Source of the DNA: JBDHWG01 sp039810085
Lineage (GTDB): Bacteria; Chloroflexota; Anaerolineae; Epilineales; JAHCIE01
Length of the DNA: 64,000 nt
Direction: 5' to 3'
Assembly (NCBI GenBank): GCA_039810085.1
Contig: JBDHWG010000016.1
Span: 1 to 64,000 of the forward strand
Shown: positions 20,776 to 30,300 of the stretch, one piece after another
Layout of the letters: each line of letters begins with the position of its first letter
Position numbering within the stretch: the stretch's first letter is position 1
The notes under the pieces: generated by a model
The model's database searches: none
Told to the model about the DNA's origin: nothing
What the model saw: only the letters and a program-made list of their open reading frames with translations
Made by a program: the position numbers and the translations under genes

Positions 20776-23700
20776 TTAACGCTTAGGCGGAGCGCCGCGC
20801 GACGTGCGCTGCGGCCCGACCTCGACGCTCAGCGGTCCGCGCGTGTTCATCACCTGACCGTTCGCGCCGAGCGCCTCCAGCCGATAATACCACGTCCCCG
20901 GCCGCGCCGTCCGATCCACCACCTGATACAGGCTCCCGCGACCGCCGATGCCCTGGCTCGGCGCCACCGTCACCACCTGGTAGCCGCTGTCTGCGCGCAC
21001 GCTCCGCAGCAGTCGGAAGCTCGTCACCCCCGTCTCCGCCGCTGTCGCCCACTCCACCACCACGCCGTCTTCCACGCTCGCCGTGAACGTCATCACGTCC
21101 ACCGCCGTGGGCGCTTGCTTCTCCTGGTCGAAGAAATTCGCTACCCCCGAGCCGTTCGACGGCACGGTCACGCTCACGTTGTTCGGCGACACGCTCTGGA
21201 ACCCGGTTGGATCCGTCTCCTGCACCGTGTACGCCCCCGGCGTCACGCTGAGGAACTGGTACGTCCCGTCGGGCAGCGTCGTGGTCGTGGCAATGACCTG
21301 GTTGCTCCCGTTGAGCAACGTGACCGTCACGCCGCCGATGCCCGGCTCGCCCGGGTTCTGCACACTGTTGCCGTTGAAATCGTTGACCACGATGCCGTGG
21401 ATGCTCCCCTTGAGCTGGTTGCCGATGTTGACCGACGCGCTCCCGCTCGAGGTCAGGACGACCGTCTGCGGTAGGGAGGTCGTGTTGATGAACCCGCTCG
21501 GCACGCTCTCCGTCACGCTGTACGTCCCGGCCGGCAGGTTGCCGAACACGTACGTCCCGTCCGCCGCCGTCGTCGTGGTGAACTGCTGGTTCGTGCCCGT
21601 GTTCGTCAGGACGACAGTCACGCAGCAGAGGGTCGGCTCGCCCAGGTCCAGCGTCCCGTTGCCGCTCAGGTCGTTGAACTTCACGCCGGAGATCGTCCCG
21701 TTCTGGCGGACGCCGAAGTTGGCGTGGCCCGCCCCGTTCGGCGGCACGCTCACGCCGACCGTCGTCGCCGTCGTCGGGCTGAAGCCGTTCGGCACGGTCT
21801 CGATCACATTGTAGTTGCCCGGCGGCACGCTCGTGAACACGTAGTGGCCGTCTGTGGCAGTAATCCCGAAGGTCGTCTGGTTCGTGTTGACATTGACGAG
21901 CTGGATTTGGACACCCGGCACACCGGCCTCGCCCGGATCCTGCACGCCGTTGCCGTTGAGGTCGTTGAACACCACACCGCTCACGGAACCAACCTGCTGG
22001 TCGGTGAAGTCGGCGACGCCCACACCGCCCGCTGGCACGACCACCGGCAGTTGAGTCGGCGACGTGTTCACGAAGCCCGACGGCACCGTCTGCCGCACCG
22101 AGTACGTCCCGGGCGCAACCGTCGTAAACGCGTATGAGCCATCCGTCGCCGTCGTCGTCGTGCTGACCAGGACATCGTCGCCCGTGCCAGGAATGTTGTC
22201 AGAGCCGGGGCTATACAGGCCGATGGTCACGCCGCTCAAGCCTGGCTCACCCGGATTCGCCACGCCATTGCCGTTGAGGTCGTTGGTCACGACACCCACA
22301 ACCGCTCCGGACTGGCGGTCGCCAAAGTCGGCCGTCGCCGCGCCGCCCGCCGGCACGCTCACCGGCACGCTCACCGGCGTTGTCGGCGTGTAGCCGCCTG
22401 GCGTCGTCTGCGTCACGATATAGCCGCCGACCGGCACGTTCGGGAAGCTGTAGTTCCCGTTCGCGTCCGTCGTCGTCGTCCCCACCGTCGTCCCGTTCGT
22501 CGCATTCTTCAGCGTGATCGTCACGCCGGGGATGCCCAGCTCAGCCGTTACGTTCTGCTGGCCGGAGTCGCGCACCCCGTTGCCATTGGCATCATAGAAG
22601 ACCGTGCCGTTGACGGTACCGAGCTGCTGGTTGCCGAAGTCGGCGCTGGCCGGCGCGCCCGGCGGCGCGCTCACCGGCACGCTCGTCGGCGTCGTCGGCG
22701 AGAAGCCCGCTGGCGTTGTCTCCTTCACCATATACGGCCCCGGCGTCACGTTCACGAAGATGTAGTTTCCGTTCGCGTCCGTCGTCGTCGTCCCCACCAC
22801 TGTGCCGGTCGATGGGTTAACGAGCTGCACTGTCACACCGCTGATGCCAGGCTCGCCGCCCGTCTGCGTCCCGTCGCCGTTCACGTCGTTGTAGACTGTG
22901 CCGACGACCGCGCTGAGCTGCTGCAAGCCAAAGTCAGCTACCCCTGTCCCACCGGTCGGCGCCGTCACCGTCAGCGGGTTTGGCGATGTGTTGCCGAAGC
23001 CAGCGGGGTTGGTGATCTCCACCACGTATGGGCCGGCGGGCAGGCCGGTGAAGGTGTAGCCGCCGCTGGTATTGGTCGCCGTCGTCGCAACGACTGTATT
23101 CGTCGTCGGGTTGATAAGCTGGACCGTCACGCCGCCCACGCCCGGCTCGCCCGCGTCCCGCGTCCCGTCTCCGTTCAGGTCATAGTACACGGTTCCAATG
23201 ACCTGCGCGGGGTTCGGCATGGCCGTCGCGGTCGGTGTTGGCGTCAGCTGTGTGTTGCCAAAGTTGACCGTCGTCGTCCCACCGCCCGCCAGCGTGAATG
23301 TCACGTTGGTCGGCGACGTCGGCGCATACCCGCCCGGCGTCGTCTCCTGCACCTGGTAGTTCCCGGGCGGCACGTTGAAAAACGTGTAATTGCCCTGGCT
23401 GTCCGTCGTGACCGAGGCCACCACGATGTCGTCGCCCGTGCCGAAGATACCGTCCGGCCCTGCCTTGACCAGGTCCACGTTCGTATTCGGAATGCCCGGC
23501 TCGCCAGGGTTCAGCGTACCGTTGGCATTCAGGTCGTTATACACCGTGCCCTTCACAGTCCCCGTGTTGGGCGCTGTGGTCGGCGTCGCCGTCAGTGTCG
23601 GCGTGTTGGTGACAGGCGGCTGCGTCTGGGACAGACCGAAGTCCACCTCGGCGAGCTGCCCCTTGCCCAGGTTCACGCCGACGGTGATCGGCGATGTGGC

Positions 23701-25254
23701 GAAGTAGCCACCCGGCTTGACTTCCTGCACCGTGTAGCTGCCCGGCGCCAGGAGACCGAAGGCGTAGTTGCCGTTGGTGTCTGTCGTCGTCGTGCCGATG
23801 ACGTCGCCGTTGCTGTCGAGCAGGTTCACGGTGACGCCGCTAATACCGGTCTCACCGCCGTCCAGGACGCCGTTCTGGTTCGTGTCGTTGAACACAACGC
23901 CGATGATCGAACCGACGCCACCGGCGGGCGCTGGCGTTCGCGTGGCCGTGGCCGGAAGGGTGCTTGTTGCCGTCGCCGATGGCGCCAACGTGTTCGTCGC
24001 CGTCGCCGTATTGGTCGGGACGGGCGTCTGCGTCGGCGTGCTCGTCGGCGGCAGCGGCCCTGTCGGCGTATTCGACGGCGTCAGCGTGATCGTCAGCGTG
24101 TTCGTTGGCGCCGGGGTCGCCGTGTCCGTCGCCGTGCTCGTCGCCGTTGGCGTCGGCGTCACCAAGAACGCCGATGGTGGTGAGACGTAGACACCGCTTG
24201 TCCCCGACGTCATGCTAAACTGCTTAGTCGTGCTGTACCAGCCGCCGACAAAGATGCCGTTGCTCAGCGAGTGCGTCTGGCCGGTGGCTGGATCGCCCGT
24301 GGTCAGCCAGTAGCCGGTGAAGAAGCCGCCGCCACCGAAGTTCGCGCAGCCGCTGCACAGAGCGCCCTGACCGTCATTGAAGCGCGGCCCCTGGGGGTAT
24401 GGGCTAGGCGGGTTGCTGCCGCCACCCGACGAGTCGATGTCGCCGGCCACATTGATAAAGTTGGTCGGCTTCAGCCCGCCCAGCGGCACAATCGCCCCGC
24501 CACTCTGGAACTTGACCGCACCCTGATAGCCGTTATTCGGGTTCGCGTCGGTGTCCCAGCGCAGGATGAAGACGTCGCAGTCATCGCCGGTGACGTTAAT
24601 CTTGCTGCTGATCCCGAAGCCCGATGTGACGTTGATGACGAACGTCTCGCAAATCCCGTTCTGCACGTTCAGGCCATTCAACGACGTCGACGAGACGCTC
24701 GTGAAGCCCGGCGTCGCCGTCAGCGCGTTGATCTGGCTGAATGCGTTGGCCAGGTCGGTTTCTAGACCAGAAATGCGCGCCGTCTCGTTGTAGCTGGCAA
24801 AGGCCTGGCCGGAGTTCTGGTTGACGATGTTTTGCCAGGCGCTCAGCGTGCTGTCGTTGGTGTAGATCGTCCCCGCGTAGGGCACGCCGCCCGACGTGCG
24901 CTCGGCGGCCTGGATGCCGTCCACGGCCACATCACCGACGAAGCCCTTGGTCGCGCCCTGCCAGTTGGCGTCGCTGCTGCCATCGGTGAAGACGAACAGA
25001 TAGTTGGTCAGGTTGCCAAGGTCCACGCCGCCGATGACCGTCTGCGGCGCGCCGTGCGGGCTGAGCGGGACGCCGGGCTGAGCGCCGGGCGTCAGAGACC
25101 GGGCGGAGGCTAGGGGCTGAAAGGCGATGACCGCCACCAGGACGGCCAGCAGGACCACCGCGCCCCACACGACACGGCGCCCCACCTTCACACCCCGCAG
25201 TCGAGGCAACCTCATGCAGGGCCGAGACGCCTCATTCTTCTCATATCGGAACAT
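20776..25254 (-). CDS. Giant SdrD-B repeat exported protein 3
   Basis: I take ATG 25254 (MFRYEKNE), which follows GGGGGAGGCCAT, giving about 1492 residues. An in-frame ATG at 25344 would add 30 residues but lacks such a site. A hydrophobic segment (about 25-48) precedes a domain at about 68-355 with motifs DVFILRWDTDAN, FINVAGDI and GYWLTTG. It resembles choice-of-anchor-A or ice-binding-like folds; this call is uncertain. A Thr/Pro linker (about 355-445) leads to nine SdrD-B domains, and then to the same C-terminal FN3-like module and basic tail as giant 2. Domains 3-9 match giant 2 domains 13-19 in order. Domain 8 has an unusual Cys-Cys (TLCCVTV). Probable surface or secreted adhesin; transcribed from the shared-type promoter at 25431-25473. 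Confidence 0.88.
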   Translation of the reverse strand: MFRYEKNEASRPCMRLPRLRGVKVGRRVVWGAVVLLAVLVAVIAFQPLASARSLTPGAQPGVPLSPHGAPQTVIGGVDLGNLTNYLFVFTDGSSDANWQGATKGFVGDVAVDGIQAAERTSGGVPYAGTIYTNDSTLSAWQNIVNQNSGQAFASYNETARISGLETDLANAFSQINALTATPGFTSVSSTSLNGLNVQNGICETFVINVTSGFGISSKINVTGDDCDVFILRWDTDANPNNGYQGAVKFQSGGAIVPLGGLKPTNFINVAGDIDSSGGGSNPPSPYPQGPRFNDGQGALCSGCANFGGGGFFTGYWLTTGDPATGQTHSLSNGIFVGGWYSTTKQFSMTSGTSGVYVSPPSAFLVTPTPTATSTATDTATPAPTNTLTITLTPSNTPTGPLPPTSTPTQTPVPTNTATATNTLAPSATATSTLPATATRTPAPAGGVGSIIGVVFNDTNQNGVLDGGETGISGVTVNLLDSNGDVIGTTTTDTNGNYAFGLLAPGSYTVQEVKPGGYFATSPITVGVNLGKGQLAEVDFGLSQTQPPVTNTPTLTATPTTAPNTGTVKGTVYNDLNANGTLNPGEPGIPNTNVDLVKAGPDGIFGTGDDIVVASVTTDSQGNYTFFNVPPGNYQVQETTPGGYAPTSPTNVTFTLAGGGTTTVNFGNTQLTPTPTATAMPNPAQVIGTVYYDLNGDGTRDAGEPGVGGVTVQLINPTTNTVVATTATNTSGGYTFTGLPAGPYVVEITNPAGFGNTSPNPLTVTAPTGGTGVADFGLQQLSAVVGTVYNDVNGDGTQTGGEPGISGVTVQLVNPSTGTVVGTTTTDANGNYIFVNVTPGPYMVKETTPAGFSPTTPTSVPVSAPPGAPASADFGNQQLGTVNGTVFYDANGNGVRDSGQQNVTAELGIPGVTITLKNATNGTTVGTTTTDANGNYSFPNVPVGGYIVTQTTPGGYTPTTPVSVPVSVPAGGAATADFGDRQSGAVVGVVTNDLNGNGVANPGEPGLSGVTIGLYSPGSDNIPGTGDDVLVSTTTTATDGSYAFTTVAPGTYSVRQTVPSGFVNTSPTQLPVVVPAGGVGVADFTDQQVGSVSGVVFNDLNGNGVQDPGEAGVPGVQIQLVNVNTNQTTFGITATDGHYVFTSVPPGNYNVIETVPNGFSPTTATTVGVSVPPNGAGHANFGVRQNGTISGVKFNDLSGNGTLDLGEPTLCCVTVVLTNTGTNQQFTTTTAADGTYVFGNLPAGTYSVTESVPSGFINTTSLPQTVVLTSSGSASVNIGNQLKGSIHGIVVNDFNGNSVQNPGEPGIGGVTVTLLNGSNQVIATTTTLPDGTYQFLSVTPGAYTVQETDPTGFQSVSPNNVSVTVPSNGSGVANFFDQEKQAPTAVDVMTFTASVEDGVVVEWATAAETGVTSFRLLRSVRADSGYQVVTVAPSQGIGGRGSLYQVVDRTARPGTWYYRLEALGANGQVMNTRGPLSVEVGPQRTSRGAPPKR

Positions 25255-25333
25255 ATGGCCTCCCCCACTCATGGGACCGCTCACACCGAGGTTGACAAGA
25301 AGCTGTTTGACGTACCAATCGGGGACATTACCC

Positions 25334-25380
25334 AAACACGACAAAGTATCGTCTTCGCTAGTTCAGCAAGGCGATACGCT
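25334..25380 (-). promoter_or_regulatory. Imperfect hairpin in the leader of giant 3
   Basis: GTATCG (25336-25341) pairs with CGATAC (25372-25377), and CTT-GCT pairs with AGC-AAG inside. It lies between the proposed promoter and the start at 25254, as the hairpins do in giant 1, but the two leaders share no obvious sequence. Weak evidence. Confidence 0.3.
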
Positions 25381-25430
25381 TGCGACGTCTATCCGACGTT
25401 CGTGGACACGCTCTCCATACTCTAGAACGT

Positions 25431-25473
25431 ATTGTACAGCAGTGGTATTACGACCCGAATTAAGATGTTAGGG
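25431..25473 (-). promoter_or_regulatory. Promoter of giant 3, shared with giant 1
   Basis: Minus-strand TACAAT at 25436-25431 is preceded, at the same 23-nt distance as in giant 1, by CTTAATTCGGGTCGTAA. The 26-bp upstream block differs from that of giant 1 at four positions, while the spacer near the -10 box is not conserved. That is the pattern expected of a protein-binding site over the -35 region. The expected leader is about 170 nt. Confidence 0.6.
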
Positions 25474-25527
25474 ACTTTAAAGCCAATGTCTAACAATTGT
25501 ATCCTTTCTGTGCCTTACCCATAGATA

Positions 25528-25563
25528 GGGGTGCGTCGCTTCCCTTTCAGCTCGGCGCACCCC
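25528..25563 (-). terminator. Hairpin after the 449-residue secreted protein
   Basis: GGGGTGCG pairs with CGCACCCC around a 20-nt loop, 33 bp past the stop at 25596. There is no T-run on the minus strand. It separates this gene from the giant 3 promoter. Confidence 0.4.
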
Positions 25564-25595
25564 TTCTGTGTCGCAATCCTGTTACGTGACTTACG

Positions 25596-26945
25596 TCATG
25601 GTGTTGGCGTTGGCGTGGGCGTCGCCATCGACTGAATCCCGAAATTCACCGCGAGTGATGAGAATCTGACATTCACCGCCACATCTCTTGGCGTGGTCAC
25701 ATTGTAGCCGTCCGGCGGGTCGATGTGGATCGTGTACAGCCCCTGCGGTAGCGGCGGAATCAGGAAGCCAAGCGGCAGGGCGTAAGACCCATTCGCATCA
25801 CTGGTCGCCGTCATCATAACAGTCTGGCCTTTGATAGCGCTAATGGTCGCGCCCGCTACGCCCTTGTCGCAGTCGCTGATAGGCCCGTTGGGCGGACACT
25901 GCTGGCCGTTGCCATTCACGTCATTGAACACCAGTCCGCTCACTGAGACGGGGCCTGGAATGGACGGGGGTGGTGTCGCCGTTGGAATCAGGGCCACGGT
26001 GAAGTTCTGCGTATAGATGCCCACGACATTCACCACCACATCGTTTGCGGATGTCACCATGTACCCCGTTGGCGGGTCGATGTGAACCGTGTACGACCCT
26101 CCCCCAAGCCCCAATAGCGGGAGCGGAGCGTTGCCCCAGATGTCGCTCACGCCGCTCACTTGAGCGCCGCTGGTATTATTCCTCGCCGTGACTGTCGCCC
26201 CCGCGACCCCATTGCCGTTCGCGTCGGTTACCACCGCGAGAATCTGCGCGAGCGGTTCCCGTGCTGTCGGCGTCGCTGTCGGCGTCGGCGTCCAGAATTG
26301 GCTCGGGTACGCGCTGAACTCGCTGCTCCACGACCCGGAGCACTGCGAGCCTAGCGGCTTCTTCGGCGGGTTGATGGCGGGGTCCGAGCAGTTGACCCAC
26401 AAAGGGTATCCCTTGGCCTGCGGGTCACGCAGGTGGAACTTCATGCGCACCCGGGCGGCCTTGTTGCCCTGCACCTCCGCGCTGAACGTGGCCTGGCCGG
26501 TATTGGTATCCAGGGTCATCGAGCCATTAGCGCCGCACAGGTCGGGCACCTGCACCATGCCCTGGTAGCCCCACACCTGGGCGTCCACATCGGGCGAGCC
26601 CTGCAGGATGTCCGGGTTCGTCTTGTCGTTAAGCGACGTGTCGCGATAGTCGGGCATCTTGACTTCGAGCGTGACCCCCCAGCCCGATTGGTTGCAGCGC
26701 AGGCCAAGCACGACCTTCGGGTGGATGACGCCGACATCGACTGGATACGTTATGTCGGTGACTTTGTAGATATATCCTACCGATAGATAGTCGCCGGGCT
26801 TAATCTTGTCGAGCTTGCCCCCCGGCAGGGCAGTGAAGCTCACTGCGGTCTGGGTCGCCGTCTCCGCTGGCCGCGAGCCGAGGGCTGCGAGCATCAAGAG
26901 CGCTCCCAGGATGGCGGCGGCTCCAATAATGATGCGTTTTAACAT
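25596..26945 (-). CDS. Secreted protein with carboxypeptidase-regulatory-like and SdrD-B-like domains
   Basis: 449 residues; ATG 26945 follows GGGGAGGTCGGCGT. A signal peptide (1-30, cleavage near AETAT) precedes an unidentified beta-rich N-terminal region (about 31-215). A Thr/Pro linker follows, then a carboxypeptidase-regulatory-like domain (about 232-310, GNGVAGATVTARN) and one SdrD-B-like domain (about 335-440, VFNDVNGNGQQ). The protein ends in TPTPTPTP directly before the stop, where relatives usually go on to another module, so it may be a shortened member. It lies upstream of giant 3 on the same strand, but a hairpin and a promoter separate them. The function is not known; the context suggests a cell-surface or matrix component. 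Confidence 0.8.
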   Translation of the reverse strand: MLKRIIIGAAAILGALLMLAALGSRPAETATQTAVSFTALPGGKLDKIKPGDYLSVGYIYKVTDITYPVDVGVIHPKVVLGLRCNQSGWGVTLEVKMPDYRDTSLNDKTNPDILQGSPDVDAQVWGYQGMVQVPDLCGANGSMTLDTNTGQATFSAEVQGNKAARVRMKFHLRDPQAKGYPLWVNCSDPAINPPKKPLGSQCSGSWSSEFSAYPSQFWTPTPTATPTAREPLAQILAVVTDANGNGVAGATVTARNNTSGAQVSGVSDIWGNAPLPLLGLGGGSYTVHIDPPTGYMVTSANDVVVNVVGIYTQNFTVALIPTATPPPSIPGPVSVSGLVFNDVNGNGQQCPPNGPISDCDKGVAGATISAIKGQTVMMTATSDANGSYALPLGFLIPPLPQGLYTIHIDPPDGYNVTTPRDVAVNVRFSSLAVNFGIQSMATPTPTPTP

Positions 26946-27090
26946 ACGCCGACCTCCCCTACGGCAGTATTGCCGCGTTACAGATGGCCTTTCGGCCGTG
27001 TGTCCCCTCTCGTCGCCGCTAGCCCTATTCTCTTAGACCTCCACTTATGCCAACCGCTCATAGAGAGTCTGCAAGTTCACTTCGCCTAAG

Positions 27091-27214
27091 CGTCATTGCG
27101 AGGAGGACGATAGGACGACGAAGCAATCTCCCGATGGGCAAGAGCACCGCTAGTCCCGCTCTAGCGCATCTTTCACAAGGGCGGGAGATTGCTTCGCTCA
27201 CGCTCGCAATGACA
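27091..27214. repeat. MITE-like palindromic element, copy 1
   Basis: A 124-bp element with ends TCATTGCGAG and CTCGCAATGA and inner arms CGAAGCAATCTCCCG (27119-27133) and CGGGAGATTGCTTCG (27182-27196). The core GGACGATAGGACGACGAAGC is repeated at 33451-33572. About 10 bp past the right end lies CTCGTGTCGGCGCACGCC, related to the 135-bp unit at 43554. No coding capacity. The gap 26946-27327 also carries the upstream region of the 449-residue gene; I see no clear promoter there. Confidence 0.8.
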
Positions 27215-27327
27215 GCTTAGCGGTGTTCTCGTGTCGGCGCACGCCTTCACGGGGCGTGGGGGCTCGCAATAACCGTTTTTCTGCACACGCCCAAGCTCGG
27301 TATTAGCTTCCCCCAGCGAGAGAGAGG

Positions 27328-30300
27328 CTAATACCCATCCGGCAGGGCAGGCGTGTCCGCTGGTAGCGCATCGCTGCCGTCATCGACGGACGCAGGCTCT
27401 GCGTTCTCGCCGTCGATGCCAAGCGGCACGTCCTTCGCCGTTGCGTACGATTCGTTGGACAGCGGGCCTTCGCCGTACGCGTTCACCGCGCTGACCTTGT
27501 AGAAGTACTGCTTGCGCGAGCTCGTTGTGGTGTCAGTGTACGTCGTGCCGACCCCGGCCGGCTGGACCAGGAACGCCTCCCCGCCGGCCGTCAGGCTGCG
27601 ATAAATCTTGTAGCCAGTGATGGCCGAGCCGTTGTTCGAGGCTGGCGCCGTCCAGCTCAGGTTGACGCCCTTCGTCGGGTTCTGCGTCGCCACAAGGCTC
27701 TGGGGCGCGGTCGGCCGGCCCGGCGTCACCTGAACCACAGTGGACGCCGTCCCCTCGCCGACGCTGTTAACCGCGCTCACCTTGTAGTAGTACGTCGTCC
27801 CGTTGGCCGCCGTCGTGTCCACGTAGCTCGTCACGTTGCCGATGGTCGCGATAACCGACTGGCTGGTGCTCGACGTACCGCGGTAGACCTTATAGTTCGT
27901 GATGGGCGCTGTGCCCTGCGATGATGGGGCCGTCCATGCCAGGCTGACCTGGGCGTTGCCGGGCGCTGCCGACAGGCCCGTCGGCTGGCCGGGCGGCGCT
28001 GGCGCGCTCGGCACAGCCGATAGAACAGCCGTCGCCGGCCCCTCGCCGACACTGTTGTACGCCGTCACCTTGAAGTAGTATGTCGTGCCGTTGGTCAACC
28101 CCGTCGCCGTATAGCTCGTTGGGCTGGCGCCGACAGTGGCAAGAAGGGTCTGGCTCGTGCTGGACGTGCCCTTGTAGACCTTGTAGCCGCTCAACGCTGG
28201 CCCGCCACTGTATGTCGGCGCGGCCCACGTCAGCGTCACCTGAGTGTTCCCGGCCTGCACCGCGAAGCTGAGTGGCGCCGTCGGCAAGCCCGGCACGACC
28301 GATGTCACTGCCGTCGCCGTCCCCTCGCCCACGCTGTTGACGGCGCTCACCTTGTAGTAGTAGGTCGTCTTGTTGGTCAAGCCGGTGTCGTTGTAGGTCA
28401 ACACGTTGCCGAGCGTTGCAATGAGTGATTGGCTGCTGCTCGACGTGCCTCGGTAGACCTTGTAGCTGGTAATTGTTGCCCCGTTCGAGGCCGCCGCTCC
28501 CCAGCTCAAGCTGGCCCCAGCGTTAGCCGGCGCAACGACAAAGCTCGGTGGCACACCCGGCTTGGCCGGTGTGAGCGGCTGAGCCGACACCGTGGTCGAC
28601 TTCGTGCCTTCGCCCGCGTTGCTCACGGCGCTGATCTGGTAGTAGTACGTCGTCCCGCCGGTGAGGCCGGTGTCGGTGTAGGATGTCACGTTCCCTACCG
28701 TCGTCAACAGCGGGATGTTGTTGCTGGCTGTGCCCCGGTAAATCTTGTAGTTCGTGACCGGCGAGGTCCCGCTCGACGCGGGCGCGGCCCAGGCCAGCGA
28801 GTTTTGCAGATAGCCCGCCGTCGCCGTCACGCTCTGCGGCGCACTCGGCGGCACGGGCGTCACCGGTTGCGCCGACACCTGGTTCGAGACCGGGCCTTCG
28901 CCGCCGCTGTTCACCGCCGTCACCTGGTAGTAGTACGTCGTGCCGTTGGTGACGGATGTATCCGTGTACGCGAGAACCACGCCCAGGGTCGTCAGCAAGG
29001 TCAAGTTGTTGCTCGTCACCCCCCGGTAGACCTTGTAGTTCGTGATGGACGAGCCGCCGTTGGAGGCGGGCGCCTGCCAGCTCAAGGCCACCTGGGCGTT
29101 CCCCGCCGTCGCCGCCAGGTTCTGCGGCGCGCTCGGCACTGGCGGCGGCGTCGGCGTCGCCGACACCTGGTTGGAAGCGGGGCCTTCGCCGCCGCTGTTC
29201 ACGGCTGTCACCTGGTAGTAGTACGTCGTGTTGTTGACAGCCGTACTATCCGTATACGCGAGGACGTTGCCCAGGGTTGTCAGCAAGGTCAAGTTGTTGC
29301 TTGTCACCCCACGGTAGACCTTGTAGTTCGTGATGGCCCCGCCACCGTTCGAGGCAGGCGCCTGCCAGCTCAAGGCCACCTGGGCATTCCCCGCTGTCGC
29401 CGCCAGGTTCTGCGGCGCGCTGGGTGGGTTCGGCAGCGCTGTCGTCCCGGAGAACACGCCCGACGCCGCACCTTCGCCGACGTTGTTGACGGCGGTCAGC
29501 TTATAGTAATAGGTCGTGCTCACCGCAACGGCCGTGTCATTGTATGCGAGGACGTTGCCAACGCTCGTCAGGAATGTTTGGCTGCCCGCCGTTGTCCCGC
29601 GATAGATGTTGTAGCCAGTGACCGGCGAGCTGCCGCTTGACGCCGGCGCTTGCCAACTCAGCGCGACGACCAGGTTGCCCCCCACGGCCGACGGGTTCTG
29701 CGGCGCGCTTGGCGGCGCGGCCGGCATCGCCGACACCTCGGTAGACTGGCTGCTCTCGCCCAGCGCGTTGATGGCCGTGACGGTGTAGTAGTACGTCGTG
29801 CCGCCGGCCACGCCGGTGTCCGTGTAGGACGTGAGGCCCGCCCCGACGGAGGTCAGGAACGTCTCCGCGCCGCTGCTCGTGCCGCGATAGATGCGGTAGC
29901 TGCTGATGGGCGAGCCGTTGTTGGACGCGGGTGTACTCCACGAAAGGCCAATATTTTGGTTGCCGCCCGTCGCGGCCGGGTTCTGGGGCGACGTCGGGGC
30001 TGAGGCCGTCGAACAGCCGGGGAAGCGAAACGCTCCCACCCGGGTCACCCAGTTCGCGCCGTAGCCGGGCGCGACCCCCGGCGATGTCGTCGTCTTGTAG
30101 TACTCGCCGGTGAACCAGAAGGTGCAGTCGTCGCTGGGGTCGATGCTCATCATCTGGTAGTCGCCCCAGCGCCCGTTATACGTCTGCGAGCCAGCGCCGT
30201 CCACCAGAGTCGTCTCGCCCTGGGGAAGTTGGTTGAGCGTATCCGTGGCCAGCCGGCCGGCGACGCGCAGGCCGGGGTAGACCGTGCTGCTGTTGGACAC

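Noticed and set aside
10097..25254. LPXTG sortase signal in giants 2 and 3
   Set aside because: Neither C-terminus has an LPXTG motif with a hydrophobic helix; both end in a short basic tail.
27061..27240. tRNA or small RNA from the palindromic element
   Set aside because: The pairing is that of a dispersed inverted-repeat element; no cloverleaf or tRNA consensus.
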